Source of the DNA: Isoperla grammatica
Taxonomy: Eukaryota; Arthropoda; Insecta; Plecoptera; Perlodidae
Assembly (NCBI GenBank): GCA_945910005.1
Contig: OX246741.1
Coordinates: 10,092,669-10,156,668 of the forward strand
Length of the DNA: 64,000 nucleotides
Direction of reading: 5' to 3'
Below, piece by piece: positions 46,730 to 59,100 of this stretch; position 1 is the first letter of the stretch; each line of letters starts with the position of its first letter. The translations under genes were made by a program, and so were the position numbers. The notes beneath the pieces are model-generated. The model ran no database searches. It saw only the letters and a list, made by a program, of their open reading frames with translations, and had not been told where the DNA came from.

Positions 46730-48550
46730 ATATCATCGTACATTCATATAGTAAAACGTCACTTATCAGGTTCGCATACTGTAAAATTACTGTAAAATAA
46801 ATTATAAGATCTCGCATGATGGCCTGACAAGCCAAGCCGTAGGCATATGATAAGAATCCTTTCTAATATACATAGTGTTTATGCTGAGTTACAATTCAGT
46901 TGTGTGCACTACCCTAAATTGGATTTTGTTGTGCCTTTGGATTTTAAAATTTGACATGTTTAGGGTGAAGTAGTATTTTGATTAAAAGTTTGCCAAGTGT
47001 TGTAATGGAATGCTTCCATAAACTTACCCATAACTGGAAATCAATAATACTGTAAATAAATAGGATCTGTTGATTTAGAGATCGTTATTCTAGGATTATT
47101 GCTAGTCAAATCGACCCTGCCAGAGGCAGAAAACATGGATGGATAGATGATAGATCCTAGATCCCAGATAGTATCCTAGAGATGCTGTAGAATGAAACAC
47201 TGATTAGTGATTTTATTGCACTACCAATTGTTCCATTTTATTTTCATCAGGACATAATTATTTACACTTAATATTAATAATAGAGAATGCAGGCCTGCCC
47301 TTGAGGGTATAAAGACAATTGCATAAAGGACATGAAGCTGATTGAAAAGTAGTACATGTTACAGTATTTTACTCACGAAATTTACAACTCGTCTTGAAAT
47401 AACTTACTACGTATGAATGCAATCAAATACCATGTCCCAAATCATTCTTACAGACTTTGATAGAAAGCAAATAGCTATGTTGTGATAATCTTATTTACTA
47501 ATTAGTATCAGCTGTTTTATATTACTTCTTACCAAGTCATGAACATGGTAGGCCTACTGGTATTCTGAAAACATCTAAGATTTTATTTTGGACTTCTCAC
47601 TTAACAATTAGCTGCAGTATGATAATGTGTCCAGCAAAATTAGATACAACTCATAGATAGCTATCAACTGGACCAGGACTAACATAATAAAAAAGCACAT
47701 TTTACTAGAAAACATAATACAGTATGAGCAGCGTAAATGTACAGTGGAGTTCTAATAGATTATAGGAGTATGATTGTTAAAATTTGAAAAACTCCTAGGC
47801 ATACAGACGACTACATTGCTTTGTTGGTCAACACGTCACATAATGAATGTACTGTGATTGCTCAGTCATACAGTACATAACTACAAGCAACTGGTAGGCC
47901 TACATTAGATGAAGAGATGTTGTACTTTTGCCGCTCACTCGTACAGAGTACTGTTGTGATGATTAGACGGCTGAGCATTAAGCATTCTTCAATGTCCGTT
48001 ACAACACTGATAGCAACTAATTTGAAAACTTCAGTAAATCTAAACTGAAATAAATGTTGGTAAAACTAAAGTATTTTTACATCATGAATCATGTTGTGTG
48101 TAAGTTTCATAATGTAAACTTATCTTCAGGCAATAGATTACCAATAAATAATAATAAAATATTACTTTGAGAAAATAAAATATTAATTTTTGAAGTGGAC
48201 CAGTTTACTCACTATGTGTATGTGAGCAGAGTGCGAATTGTCGGTTTGGTTGAGGCGGGGTGTGCCAAGTACTTGTGTGTGGGTAAAAGGAGGTTTGGGG
48301 CAAAACATTTGTGTGGGTATTTTTAAACGGCATTTTAAAGCGATCCGAGGAATTATTTTGAAAGGATCAAAGGAAACATAAAAAAGTGAAAACTTGCCTT
48401 TACCGGTGTCTGCTACGACCATAGATGAAAACATTTCTTATTGTAGCCCTAGGGATTTAAAATTTCTGTAAAAATTAAAGCCAAGGAAAAAACTTTGTTT
48501 TTGAGAAAAATTGATTTTCTGTTAAATATGTAGTCATAAAACAGTTTTCT
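46730..48550. other. intergenic, nothing recognised
   Basis: AT-rich sequence between the hairpin and the MITE at 48555. The open frame at 48183-48434 (minus) shows no family motif and is probably chance. Confidence 0.4.
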
Positions 48551-48554
48551 AATT

Positions 48555-49320
48555 AAGCGAGCGAAGCGAGCGTTTCCACGAGACTCTTATGGTACTTCGT
48601 TCTGTTTTTTTTTTTTTTTTTTTTTTTGTACCGTACTAGACTCTAACGGCACTTCATTCTGTTTTTTTTTTGTTTTTTTTTTGTTTTTATGTCCGTCGAT
48701 AGCGGTCGAACGGAAAGTCCGATCTTCTTGAAATTTGGACCATCCACAAGCCTTGATGTGGATTGAAGGTGTATAGTTTTGAGGCAAAATCGTTTGAAAA
48801 GTTACAAAGTTACACCATAGTTACTGCAAAATATTTTTCTGAAACAAAATGGCGGCAAAATGTGAGATAGCCATATTTTTTTTAATCTTTTTCCGGTCAC
48901 GAATATGTTTATTTAATGGCTATTTGATCAATATTGGCAAAGTTACACAAAAGTTACTCGAAAATATGTTTCTGAAAAACAGTAACAGCAAAATGTGAGG
49001 TGGCTATCTTGTAGTACATTTTCATCCGGTCACGAATATACTAATTTAGACGCGATCGGATACGTATTAGAGGCAGAAATTACATTTCTATTGCTGTCAA
49101 TAACTGTTAGTAACGGTGGCGGACCGCGGCGAAAACATGACAAAGAAAATTCTTAGCAACGCACATGGCACTGCATTCAACAATATCGGGAATTATAATA
49201 GCTATGGGAATTAGAAAATTTTTTGCAATGTGCATTCTTGAATTGTTGTTAATTGTTGTTTTTGTTAGCTTTGAGATCTTTTCGCCAGAACGTTCGTAGA
49301 TATGGACGCGCTCGCTTATC
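48555..49320. mobile_element. MITE-like element with TAAGCGAGCG ends
   Basis: The left end TAAGCGAGCGAAGCGAGCG and right end CGCTCGCTTA are inverted copies of TAAGCGAGCG, about 765 bp apart. Near the left end, a segment with a long T-run is duplicated (CTCTTATGGTACTTCGTTCTG and CTCTAACGGCACTTCATTCTG). There are also two related stretches around AAGTTACA and AAAATGTGAG(A/G)T. No coding frame and no target duplication identified. Confidence 0.5.
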
Positions 49321-50120
49321 AACGCGTCAAACAGAGCGTTTTCCTAGTACTAAGTATAGGCCTATGGGTGGGTTCCAGAGCAAACAGAAATCCATAGTGG
49401 AATTATTACACTAATTACTAGCTCTGGTTAATAATTGGTAGGCAGCAGGCATATTATGAACACTATAGTTTATACATACCAGGCGGGGATGCTTTTAAGG
49501 AAAACAGAACCAGGAATGAAATGATCAAAGAAGGTTTTCCCCTAATCCCCCATCTATTCACACTCAGACACCCAGTGAGTGGCACTAGTTTGGTAGGGTC
49601 AGAATGCTCCTTGCATGGACTTAAGATTTTACTTGTACATTAGTTCAAGCGGGGAATTATTCAAGGGAAAATCCAGCTCTTCTGTAGTTGATACCCCTAA
49701 TCCACCGCAGAGCGAGGGAAGCAGACTATCGAGGTGTTGAATACGCATTCAATGTTACCAGTCAATAGACTCGTCGTATCCTTAATTAAAAATAAAAACT
49801 GGCCAATTTGAAACAAAGTATACACATGAGTGACACTGACAATATAAACATTGGAATTAAGAGGAATTAATTATTGTGAACATTTTCTGGTAGCAATTCT
49901 TTACTGATACACCTAGTAATAATAATACTACTAGCTATTAAATACCGACACTGGCTGGCTAGACTCATAGCCATCTTCTATCTAGACAAAGATTCCTCGC
50001 AAGTTAAGACAGTCAAACCATATATAAAACGTACGTATAGGTAAAAAAGAACACGCAATAAATACAACGAACGCGAAGGCGCAAGTCCAGTTCTTCCTTC
50101 ACCGACGTGCTTGCGCAAGT
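49321..50120. other. downstream flank / 3' UTR of SMARCA4
   Basis: Immediately 3' of the SMARCA4 stop on the minus strand. The 3' UTR should be here, but I could not pick a convincing minus-strand poly(A) signal. GCGCAAGTC(C/T)AGTTC is duplicated at 50077 and 50112, just across the stop codon. Confidence 0.4.
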
Positions 50121-53100
50121 CTAGTTCCCCGCGACCCCGGGTTCGTCCTCTTCCTCTTCATCGCTGACGTACTTGCGCGAGGTCCGCTTGCGCCGAGAAG
50201 CTCCACGGGGCGCATCCCCTCCCTTGCGTGCGGCCTTGAGCTTGATCTTCATCTTGACGGCTGAGTCCGCATCCGAAGGGATCTCTTCCTCCGGCGCGAC
50301 ACTACTCTCGCCTGAAAGCAACAAGTGACCTTTCACCGACAGTTTCCAACCATAAATAAATAACTATTTGATTCAAAAAGGTGTGTCAGCCGACTTTGAA
50401 AATTCGAACAAAAATAATGAATAAAGGCGGCGCAAGAGGGAAACTACTATAAAATGTTTTTTGTTTTCAAGATTACCTATCAACTAAATTTTAAAACTTG
50501 TTGGAGTACTTTAGCTAATGCCTAACTTTATGAGATACTATTTTACTTAAAAGTGCAGTTTTCACCGTTTTCCATTGTTCTATTGTAACAATAACAAAAA
50601 AATATCAATAATTCAATTTATGGATAGGTATTTAAGAATATAAAAGATTTGTATTGTACAATGCATTATTATTTGTTAATGAGCTAAGGTTGTCTCAGTT
50701 ATCAACAGTGCTTACACATTGTGTAATCAATACTGATATTATAGAAAACGTATTAATTGAGCAAAATATAACATTTAGGCCATAATACAAAAATAAAATT
50801 GTACTATTACTCTTTTCAAGTAACAAATATGCAGCCAAACAGGGGTGGACAATCATAAAATATTACGTATTTTTTTCTTTTTCACTCACATTTATGAATT
50901 TGGGCAAATAAAAAATAGTTTTTCCCTGACAACGTGTTAGTGCGCGCTCACCTCTAGACTTGTCGTCCTCGCCGTCCGACTCCCCCTCCTGCTCGAGACG
51001 CTGCCGAGCGTTGGTGAACACGGACTGGAGCACGATCGAGTCCTCGTGGATCAGGGACGCCTCCTCGTTGTACGTTTGGGCGTTCTTGCAGAGCTGCATG
51101 AAGTCTCGCTCGAGGTCGTCGAACTCGTGGAACTGAACAGAAACGTCACCGTCACAGACTCGTTCGTATGCCGTCCGGCGGGCCTAACGTCGGAGTCTAC
51201 CACGTCCTAGCCGATTGGGGGCAGGGAGGGCGGGGGGGAGTTATCGGGTGGCTGGTCGAGAGGCGACGGCACTTCTATGTTGTATACATACAATCAAAAA
51301 CGACGTTGCACTGAAGCCAGGCAAGGTCTTGTGCCCGCTTGGTAAGTAGGACACCTGGATTCACGTCTCGTTAGGGGTTCTTCGCACCGTTCGTGTAGGC
51401 TTATCACCCAAGTTTCAAGTATGTGAGTGTCTCTCCCTCTCTGTCTGTTGAATATTGATTGGTCTATGTATATCATAAATCAATCGGGATGCGTCATTGT
51501 CAAGTAGGCTCCACAGAAGCCGAGTTGAATGGGAAACTAAAGTGACACAAGTTAATAGAATACGTGATGCGATGGAAACGAGACTTTTTATTGGGGCGCT
51601 TGCATATTATATATAGCTACGTGACGTCCGTATGTGTGTGATTTGAAATTGAAAAGAGAATGTGCCTACCTTGTTTTCGTCAATTCTCTGTAGAATCTTT
51701 TTGATGTCGTGCGGCTTCTTGATGACCTCATAGTAATCTGGTAGCTCGCGCCTCGATGGTAGTTTCATGAACGGTTCACTCAACACCCGCCCATCGCTCC
51801 AGCGAGAAAAGGAAAATTAGAAACTTCATGTGCATCTCAATCGGGCGGGGTGCCCCGATAGTTTAGTTTAGAAGAGAAGGGGCCGTAAACACAATATGTA
51901 AGGAAGGGGCAAGGACAAAAGTAGTTGCAGTGGCAGTAGTATAAAGGGGCTTCATGTCTCATCTCTATGCAGTAGTAGTGAAAGTAGTTGATATATGTAG
52001 CCCAGACCATTTTAAAAATTATCTAGGGCTCCGTTCTTATTTCTCATGTCGGTCCTCTAAATCTTCAACGACAATACACAACAATTAAAAATGTAAAATG
52101 AAGGTTAATAGATGAAGATCTAGTATGCATTAATAAACCTTGATTAAACATTTGAAAACTATTTTTATTTTATTTTTACGATTTCGAGGGCCTCGTGAGA
52201 AACAACAGACACCCGGAAAAGTTTTAAAACGGCGCGACGGGTTTCAAAGACAAGCCGCTCACCTGTCGGTGTACTTGATGACGACGGTCATTAGTTTCTT
52301 CATCTGCCGCTTGAGTCGGGGCTCGACCTGGGACGAGGTCGAGGCCGCTCGCCTCTTCTTGCACGGAGTGGCCGACGTCTCCTCTTCCTCCTCCTCCTCC
52401 CCCTTCTTGCGGCGCTTGCGCGGCTTCTTGCGCAGCTTCTTCTCCTCCTCCTCTTCCTCGTCCTCAAAGTCGTCGCCGCCGTCGTCCAGCACCTGTTGGA
52501 ACGCAACGTCACGGTGTGATTAGTTCAGATTAGTATTGTGTTGTATCTTTAACATGGTAATTGAATTGTATAAAGTATCAAGAAGAACATGAATTAGTGA
52601 GAATAAGTTAGGAAGGGAATAAGTAAGAAGGCGGTGAAGACAGAATTGACACATCGATTGAATTGAATTGAACATCGATTTGACTCAGAAATTTTGAATT
52701 AAAGACCATTAACACCAAGTTAACCATATGAAAGGACTTCATCACTAGTTGAAACTTAACATACTTAAAGTACACTGAAATGAAACAGATGCCGTCCCGC
52801 CTGGCACCTTGGTATAAATCAGCTATTCACCACCAGTCAGCACGGCTTCCGTCAGGGCCGGTCTACTACCTCAGCGCTGTATGATTTTATTGGTAGCCTT
52901 AGTGAAGTTATCGATGCTGGCGACTCGGCTCTGGCAGTTTTTTGTGACATGTCGAAGGCGTTTGACTGCGTCAACCACCGAAAGCTTGTCAGTAAGCTGG
53001 AGGCCTTGGGTTTCTCTAATAATATACTAAACTGGGTGACATCCTATTTGGAAAACAGAGGGCAGTCAGTCCAAGTGAGGGATATTGTTGACGGTAGAGC

Positions 53101-56100
53101 CACGCTGGTTAGATCCACTACAAGGACGATTTCCTCGGGGGTACCGCAGGGGACGGTACTGGGGCCAACGTTTTTTCTAGTTTATGTTAACGACCTTCAA
53201 CCCAGCACTCCAAGGTGTGAAGTGTTTATGTATGCCGACGACTTCACCTACTTGTGTTGGGGGAAATACATCCGTGACGTCATCGGAGCTGCACAAGAGG
53301 AGCTTGACAAGGAAGCGGCATGGCTCTATGAAAACCAGCTTTATATGAATGCAGAGAAGACGACCGCAATCCTGTTCAGTCTCTGTCCCAGAAAGGAAGA
53401 TAAGCTAAACCTTTGTTTTGATGATCACACCCTGCCTGAAGCGGACTGTACACTCTCCCTAGGACTCACCATTGAATCCACCCTTAAATGGGATTCACAT
53501 GCTGAACGTCTGACACAGAAGCTTAGTAAGGCCTGCTTTGCGATCAGGATTATAAAGCAACGAGTCGGTCTCAGCTCTGCCAAGATGGTCTACTCGGCGT
53601 ACTTCGAGTCTCTCCTGCGGTATGGTATTGTCCTCTGGGGTTCGGCGTGCAGGAAAGTCCTCGACAAAATCTTCCTTGTGCAGAAGAGAGCAATTCGTAC
53701 CTTAGCCAGTGTGGGCAAACGGCATTCCTGTCGACAACTCTTTCCCGAGTGGGTATTCTCACCCTCGCTGGGCTCTATATCTTCGAAGCGGTGATGCATG
53801 TGAGGAAGGGACAAGGGAAACTGAAAAAGAATTTGGACTTCCACGGGTATGCTACCAGACATCGGGATGATTTCCACCGAACATCAGCCAGAACAACTAG
53901 CGCTGGACTAAGGAGCCCGGAGAACCGTGGCCTGCGTCTATATATAATCATCTACCTCAGGAACTCAAATCTATTGGAAGTGATAGTTGTTTTAAGAATA
54001 GACTGAAGGCCTTCCTTGTCAAAAGCTGTTTTTACTCCATTCAAGAATTCTGTTTTTTAGCTTAATGCTGGTATCCCCTTTTGTAGTGTATAGTACCGTC
54101 GTTTCTATCTATTTATTGTATTCTTCATTGGTAATCTTTTATTGTATCTTAATTGTTATAATAACTGACTGTTAGTTATTTTAAGTTTTGACTATGTAAA
54201 ATATCCCACATGACTGATTTTGCTCAGGGATCTATTTACAATAAACAACCATTAAACCATTAAACCATTAAACCAGGATAACCAAGAACTGCATGAGAGC
54301 TTTTAGCCGACATTGTGCCCTACCTTGAGCCACTCCTTCTCAGTGAGACTGTCGGTATAGTCCACCTCCTTGCGCTGCCTAGATCCGCGACCCATGCATC
54401 GCTCGTCCTCTACTTCAAACGTCCAGCGTTCCACCTGACAGAATGTGAAACTCATTGTAAACGTCAAATTTCATACAAATTCCAAGTTCAACACAAATTT
54501 TTTTAATGCCAGAAATAATAACATAAAATACAGTAATAATAAAAGCACCCACACGCATCAAGCGTAGATAAGGTATTCTGGATGGTATTGTCAAAGAATA
54601 CACCAACAGTGTAGCTTTTACCCAAACTGAATCAAATCTTAATTTAGTGGCACTGAAAGTTTATTCTTGTATTTATTAGTTAATCTTATTGTGACTAGTG
54701 CTACACACACACACCTCGTCGTCGTCCTTGACCAACCAATCGGGCAGCTCGTTTTCCTCGATGAGTCGTGACTTCCGATTGGGCCCCAGCTTTGCCTCCT
54801 CTCGCCGCCGCTCCAGGTCCATACGTTGGAACAACTCAAACTCGTTCTCGTTGCGAGCTATCATCTGATTCACGGTCTCGTCATCGGGAACTTCGTTTTC
54901 CTCCTACGGCAGAACCCAGAATTCATTGTTAACAGTACAGCACAATACGGGGTCCGATGTAAACGTGTGCATCTGCCAAACATTATATAGTGCACACTGT
55001 TGGTTTAAAGAACAAACAAATGTCATAACGAGTGCAGAAACATCGATCCATCGTGCATATTTGCAGTTGCTGTATACAAGCTTTCTAGTCAGGGCCAGAC
55101 AGAGGTCCACTGGGCAACTGGGGTAATGCCCAATTGCTTGCCTGGTTTGAACTAAGAATTGCCCACTTACAAGTAGTTTTGAAAGGGAAAGAATTATAGG
55201 AACCAACAGCTCACCTTAAAGAGGTTCGGCAGCCGTGTTGGGATGGAGATTAATACATTGTATTTACATTATTTAAGACTGAACGTTTCGGCTTACACAG
55301 TCTTGTTCACCCGTAGGTGTGGTGAAACTCACTCAATAAAGATAACTATTTACAAGAATATACAAGGCGCTGTTGGTGGTGGAGGGGAGAGTTAACTAGG
55401 TACGGTAAGGTAGTTCTCTGTTTACCCCCCAGAGCCCCAAGATTAGACTAAGTTCAATACTATCCCAGCCTCTATTTATTTATTTAATATGGTGCTTTTG
55501 GTTACATCCAAGAAGGTGCACGAGGCAACTGAATATTTAAGCTTGTCAGATTGGATATAATGGAATATAATATAATATAGAGTAGAATATAGTAAAAATA
55601 CGAAATATATATACAGTAGTCCCCGGAAAATTCGAGCTCGCTTACTTCGAAAACTCATGTAGATTGAAGAGGTTTCCATGTCCCAGAAAAACTACATGTT
55701 ATTTTCATCTGTTAATTCGAAATTCAGCTATTTCGTAATTCGAAGTGAATTTCAGAACGAAGGTACTGACATTCTTTCATTTGAAGTCGTTTATTTCGAA
55801 ATAAATGACGGTGACTGTAGTGCAGCTTGAGCCATTTCCCGGAAATTCCAGTTTTTGTAAACAACGCAACGACAATAGCGAGCGGTCGCCCCGAGATGCG
55901 TTGCCTGCCTGCAACATTCCACCCCCCCTCCCCCTCCCCAATCCTAATAGCTGTTGCCGACCGACCACAGATGGGCAGCCTCGAAGCAAGTCGGCCGGAC
56001 GGACGCCTGCGCATGCGCTGGCATTGACTCATCACTTGTTGTTGTTCGAGTGAGATGGTAGCACGTGTGGTCGAGTGTGTTGTTTGGAGCATATCAGTGT

Positions 56101-59100
56101 ATCAAGTGTGTGATAGTGAACATCGAACTGTGTGAAAAATGTCGGCAACCAAACGAAAGTACAACGAGACTACAATATCAAGTATTACAATATACAATAT
56201 CGAGTATTTCAGTCGCGCCCGTGTTGCGAATATACCCTTGACTGGTGTAATTTTAAAACAACAAGCGGACATGATCGCGCTCAAATTAAAGATAGATGGG
56301 TTTCAATGTTCAAGTGGGTGGTTATGGCGTTTCCAGCGGCGATACAACATAGGTTCTTTGGCGATATGCGGCGAGGAAATTTATATATTTCGAATTTTTA
56401 TATTTCGAAGTTGGTATTTTGAGGGCCCCTGAATTTCGAATTAAAGGGGGACTACTGTATATGCATTCACCCCTGCACAGATGCAAGGGGGATTTACAAG
56501 TCAGTGTCTAGAAACAGCTCGTCAAGTGAATAGTAGGCACTATCAACCAAAGCAACTTACTTAAAACTATACAGTATGAATTATAGTATCATATGACCAG
56601 GCCAGAAAAGGAAGCCGTTTTGTATTGCATGGACAAAACAATGGCCGAAAAGCCATCGTGGAAAAAAAATGTTTGGGGAAGTTTCGTGGTATCTTCCGGT
56701 AAGTCAACACTAGGGGTCCTACCTCGTCGTCCGCGTCGTCCTGGTGCAGGATGGTCTGCAGGAACTGCTGCCTCTCGGTGCCGGTAGACTTCTGGTCGAA
56801 CATGCCCGCCTGGATGACCTTCTCGTCCATGTTCAGCTTGTAGCGAGCGGCCGCCAAGATCCGTTCCTCCACGGAGTTGACAGTCATCAAGCGCAGCACG
56901 CGCACCTCGTTCTGCTGGCCGATGCGGTGGGCGCGATCCTGCGCTTGCAGGTCCTACGCACACGGGTCAGTTCAAATTACACAGCTCTGCGACATGTGGG
57001 CTCAGAGATAATTCGGCGACCCTTTGATAGGATGTATATCTATCATTTTCATTTTTTTGTAATTAACTAAAAGAGGCAGTAGTGCTAAAACAGGTTATGC
57101 TAATTTTCACTAAAAACAACTACTTTGTGTGAAATCTTTCATAATAAATAATTTTTACTCTACAAGAAAATACTTTCAAAAATGAAATCTGATGGAAGCT
57201 GGTTAGCAATTTCATTTCCTGCCGATCTTCGAGTAAGACCAGAAAAAGACTTGTGAATCCATGCCCTGGAGGGCAGGGCATACCTGGTGCGGGTTCCAGT
57301 CCGAGTCGAAGATAATGACTGTGTCGGCGGCCTGCAGGTTGAGTCCGAGACCGCCGGCTCGGGTGCTCAGCAGGAACAGGAAGAACTCCGAGTCCGGGCT
57401 GTTGAACTTCTTGAGGAGATCGCCGCGGTCGTCGGCCTTGGTAGTTCCGTCCAGCCTGAGGTAGGTGAAGCCGCGCCACCCCAGGTAGTCCTCCAGTATC
57501 GTCATCAGCTGGGTCATCTGACAGAAGAGCAGCACGCGGTGCTTGGTGGCCTTCAGCTTCGGCAGGATGCGGTCCAGCAGCTCGAACTTGCCCGACGCAC
57601 GGAACAGGTCGGGCCTGAGCACACACAGAGGCAGCATTACACTAGGTAGTCTACTTAAACCTTCAAAATCCCAAAAAACTAAAAATGTGAATTTGTGTAA
57701 GTTTGCCTAACGGCTGGGTTTGAGCTTGGGGGGAAGGATAGGAAGGAACCAACAGCTTACCTTGTAGTAGTTGCGGCCTTCGACAAATGTCGGGTGATCA
57801 AGGCCACGTCAGGCTGAAACTGTCTCGACGTTTTGTATATATCTTTTTTGTGTTTCTATCAACTCCGAAGACCGCAACTACTACAAGGTAAGCTGTTGGT
57901 TCCTTCCTATCCTTCCCCCCAAGCAAAAAACTAAAAATGTAAGAACCTTAAGAGTCAGGCGACTCTTGCCGTACTACTAGTTCCAAACCAAATTGAGACT
58001 TACCCGGACACAGTGTTGGCGTTGCTACCAATGTGGTCGCAATACTTCTCTTCGATGGTCTGGAACATGAACGGATGGTTGCAAAGCTTGCGCAACTGAA
58101 CGATCGTGTTCATCAGAGCCTTGGCGCCGCCCTTGCCCTGTTTCCCCTTCTCGGAGCCGTCGGTAAGCAGCACCCCCTTGCTCTGCATGTGCCTGGCAAT
58201 CAAACGGGCCGCTATTATGACAGTGTGATGTACAACTCGACCTCACATTCACTTGCAACAGAAGAAGTACGTGGAACACTCGTTCAAACTCTGTGCCATA
58301 TTTACTAATTAGTATTTCATTATTTGTTTGCTTTAGGGTTGCAGCAAGACAAATCTAGGTAACACTTACTGAGAGCATAATGTTCAGCAATACATGTTTT
58401 ATCTATCCTTGTTTTCTTATTTCCATGTGACTAGAGTGTACGCTGTATAATGCATTATGCTACGTACCTGTAGAGCACCCGTTGCAACGTGGACATGTCA
58501 CACTTGACAATGTACTCGACTTTGTCTGGCAGCTGAGATTCCACTTCCTTCTTCAGTCGTCGCAATAAGAACGGTCGGAGTACTTTATGTAGACGGCGAA
58601 TGATCAAGATCGTCTCTTCCTCGTTTAATTCCACCTAGACGACGCAAGTACAGTCAAATGTCATTACAACGAACTCGAAGGGACCTAAAGTTTTTTTGTT
58701 AAAATGATTATTTCGTTAAAATGATCGGCGTTTTTTGTGTGATGGAAACTTGATTCCCAGTCCCCAAATTGGTCAAAATTGCGTCTACAAAGCTTAAAAG
58801 TCGCGTAGCGCGCGAGTAATGGCAGGTAACGCATGGCCCCTGTGTGGCCTGCAACCAGCATTACACATGTGTGTTGCGGGCAGTAGACTCGCAGGCGGGT
58901 CCTCAAAGTGAGAACAGATGCGCCCGGCCGAACGAGAGAGAACAATAGAGTGGTATCGTGAGCGAGACGCGACGAAGTAGTTCAACTACTACAGCGACCG
59001 GCCGCCGTGAGAGAGAGAGAAAGTGCTAGGCTCAGGATGCGTAAGTGCAAGCGAGACCGCGATAGCCGCCTGTTGTCAGTTCAGTTCGTCCCTCGCTCCG

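Noticed and set aside
46499..46795. 98-codon plus-strand frame across the hairpin
   Set aside because: It is produced by the palindromic arms and AT-rich flanks; no domain, no splice context.
57120..57649. 168-codon minus-strand and 120-codon plus-strand frames
   Set aside because: Shadows of the SMARCA4 exon 57614-57284; the real frame shows the helicase lobe 2 motifs.
57777..57871. Possible hammerhead ribozyme in the loop of the 57.7-kb hairpin
   Set aside because: CTGACG and GAA-type boxes are present but the conserved core order (CTGANGA then GAAA) is not met on either strand.
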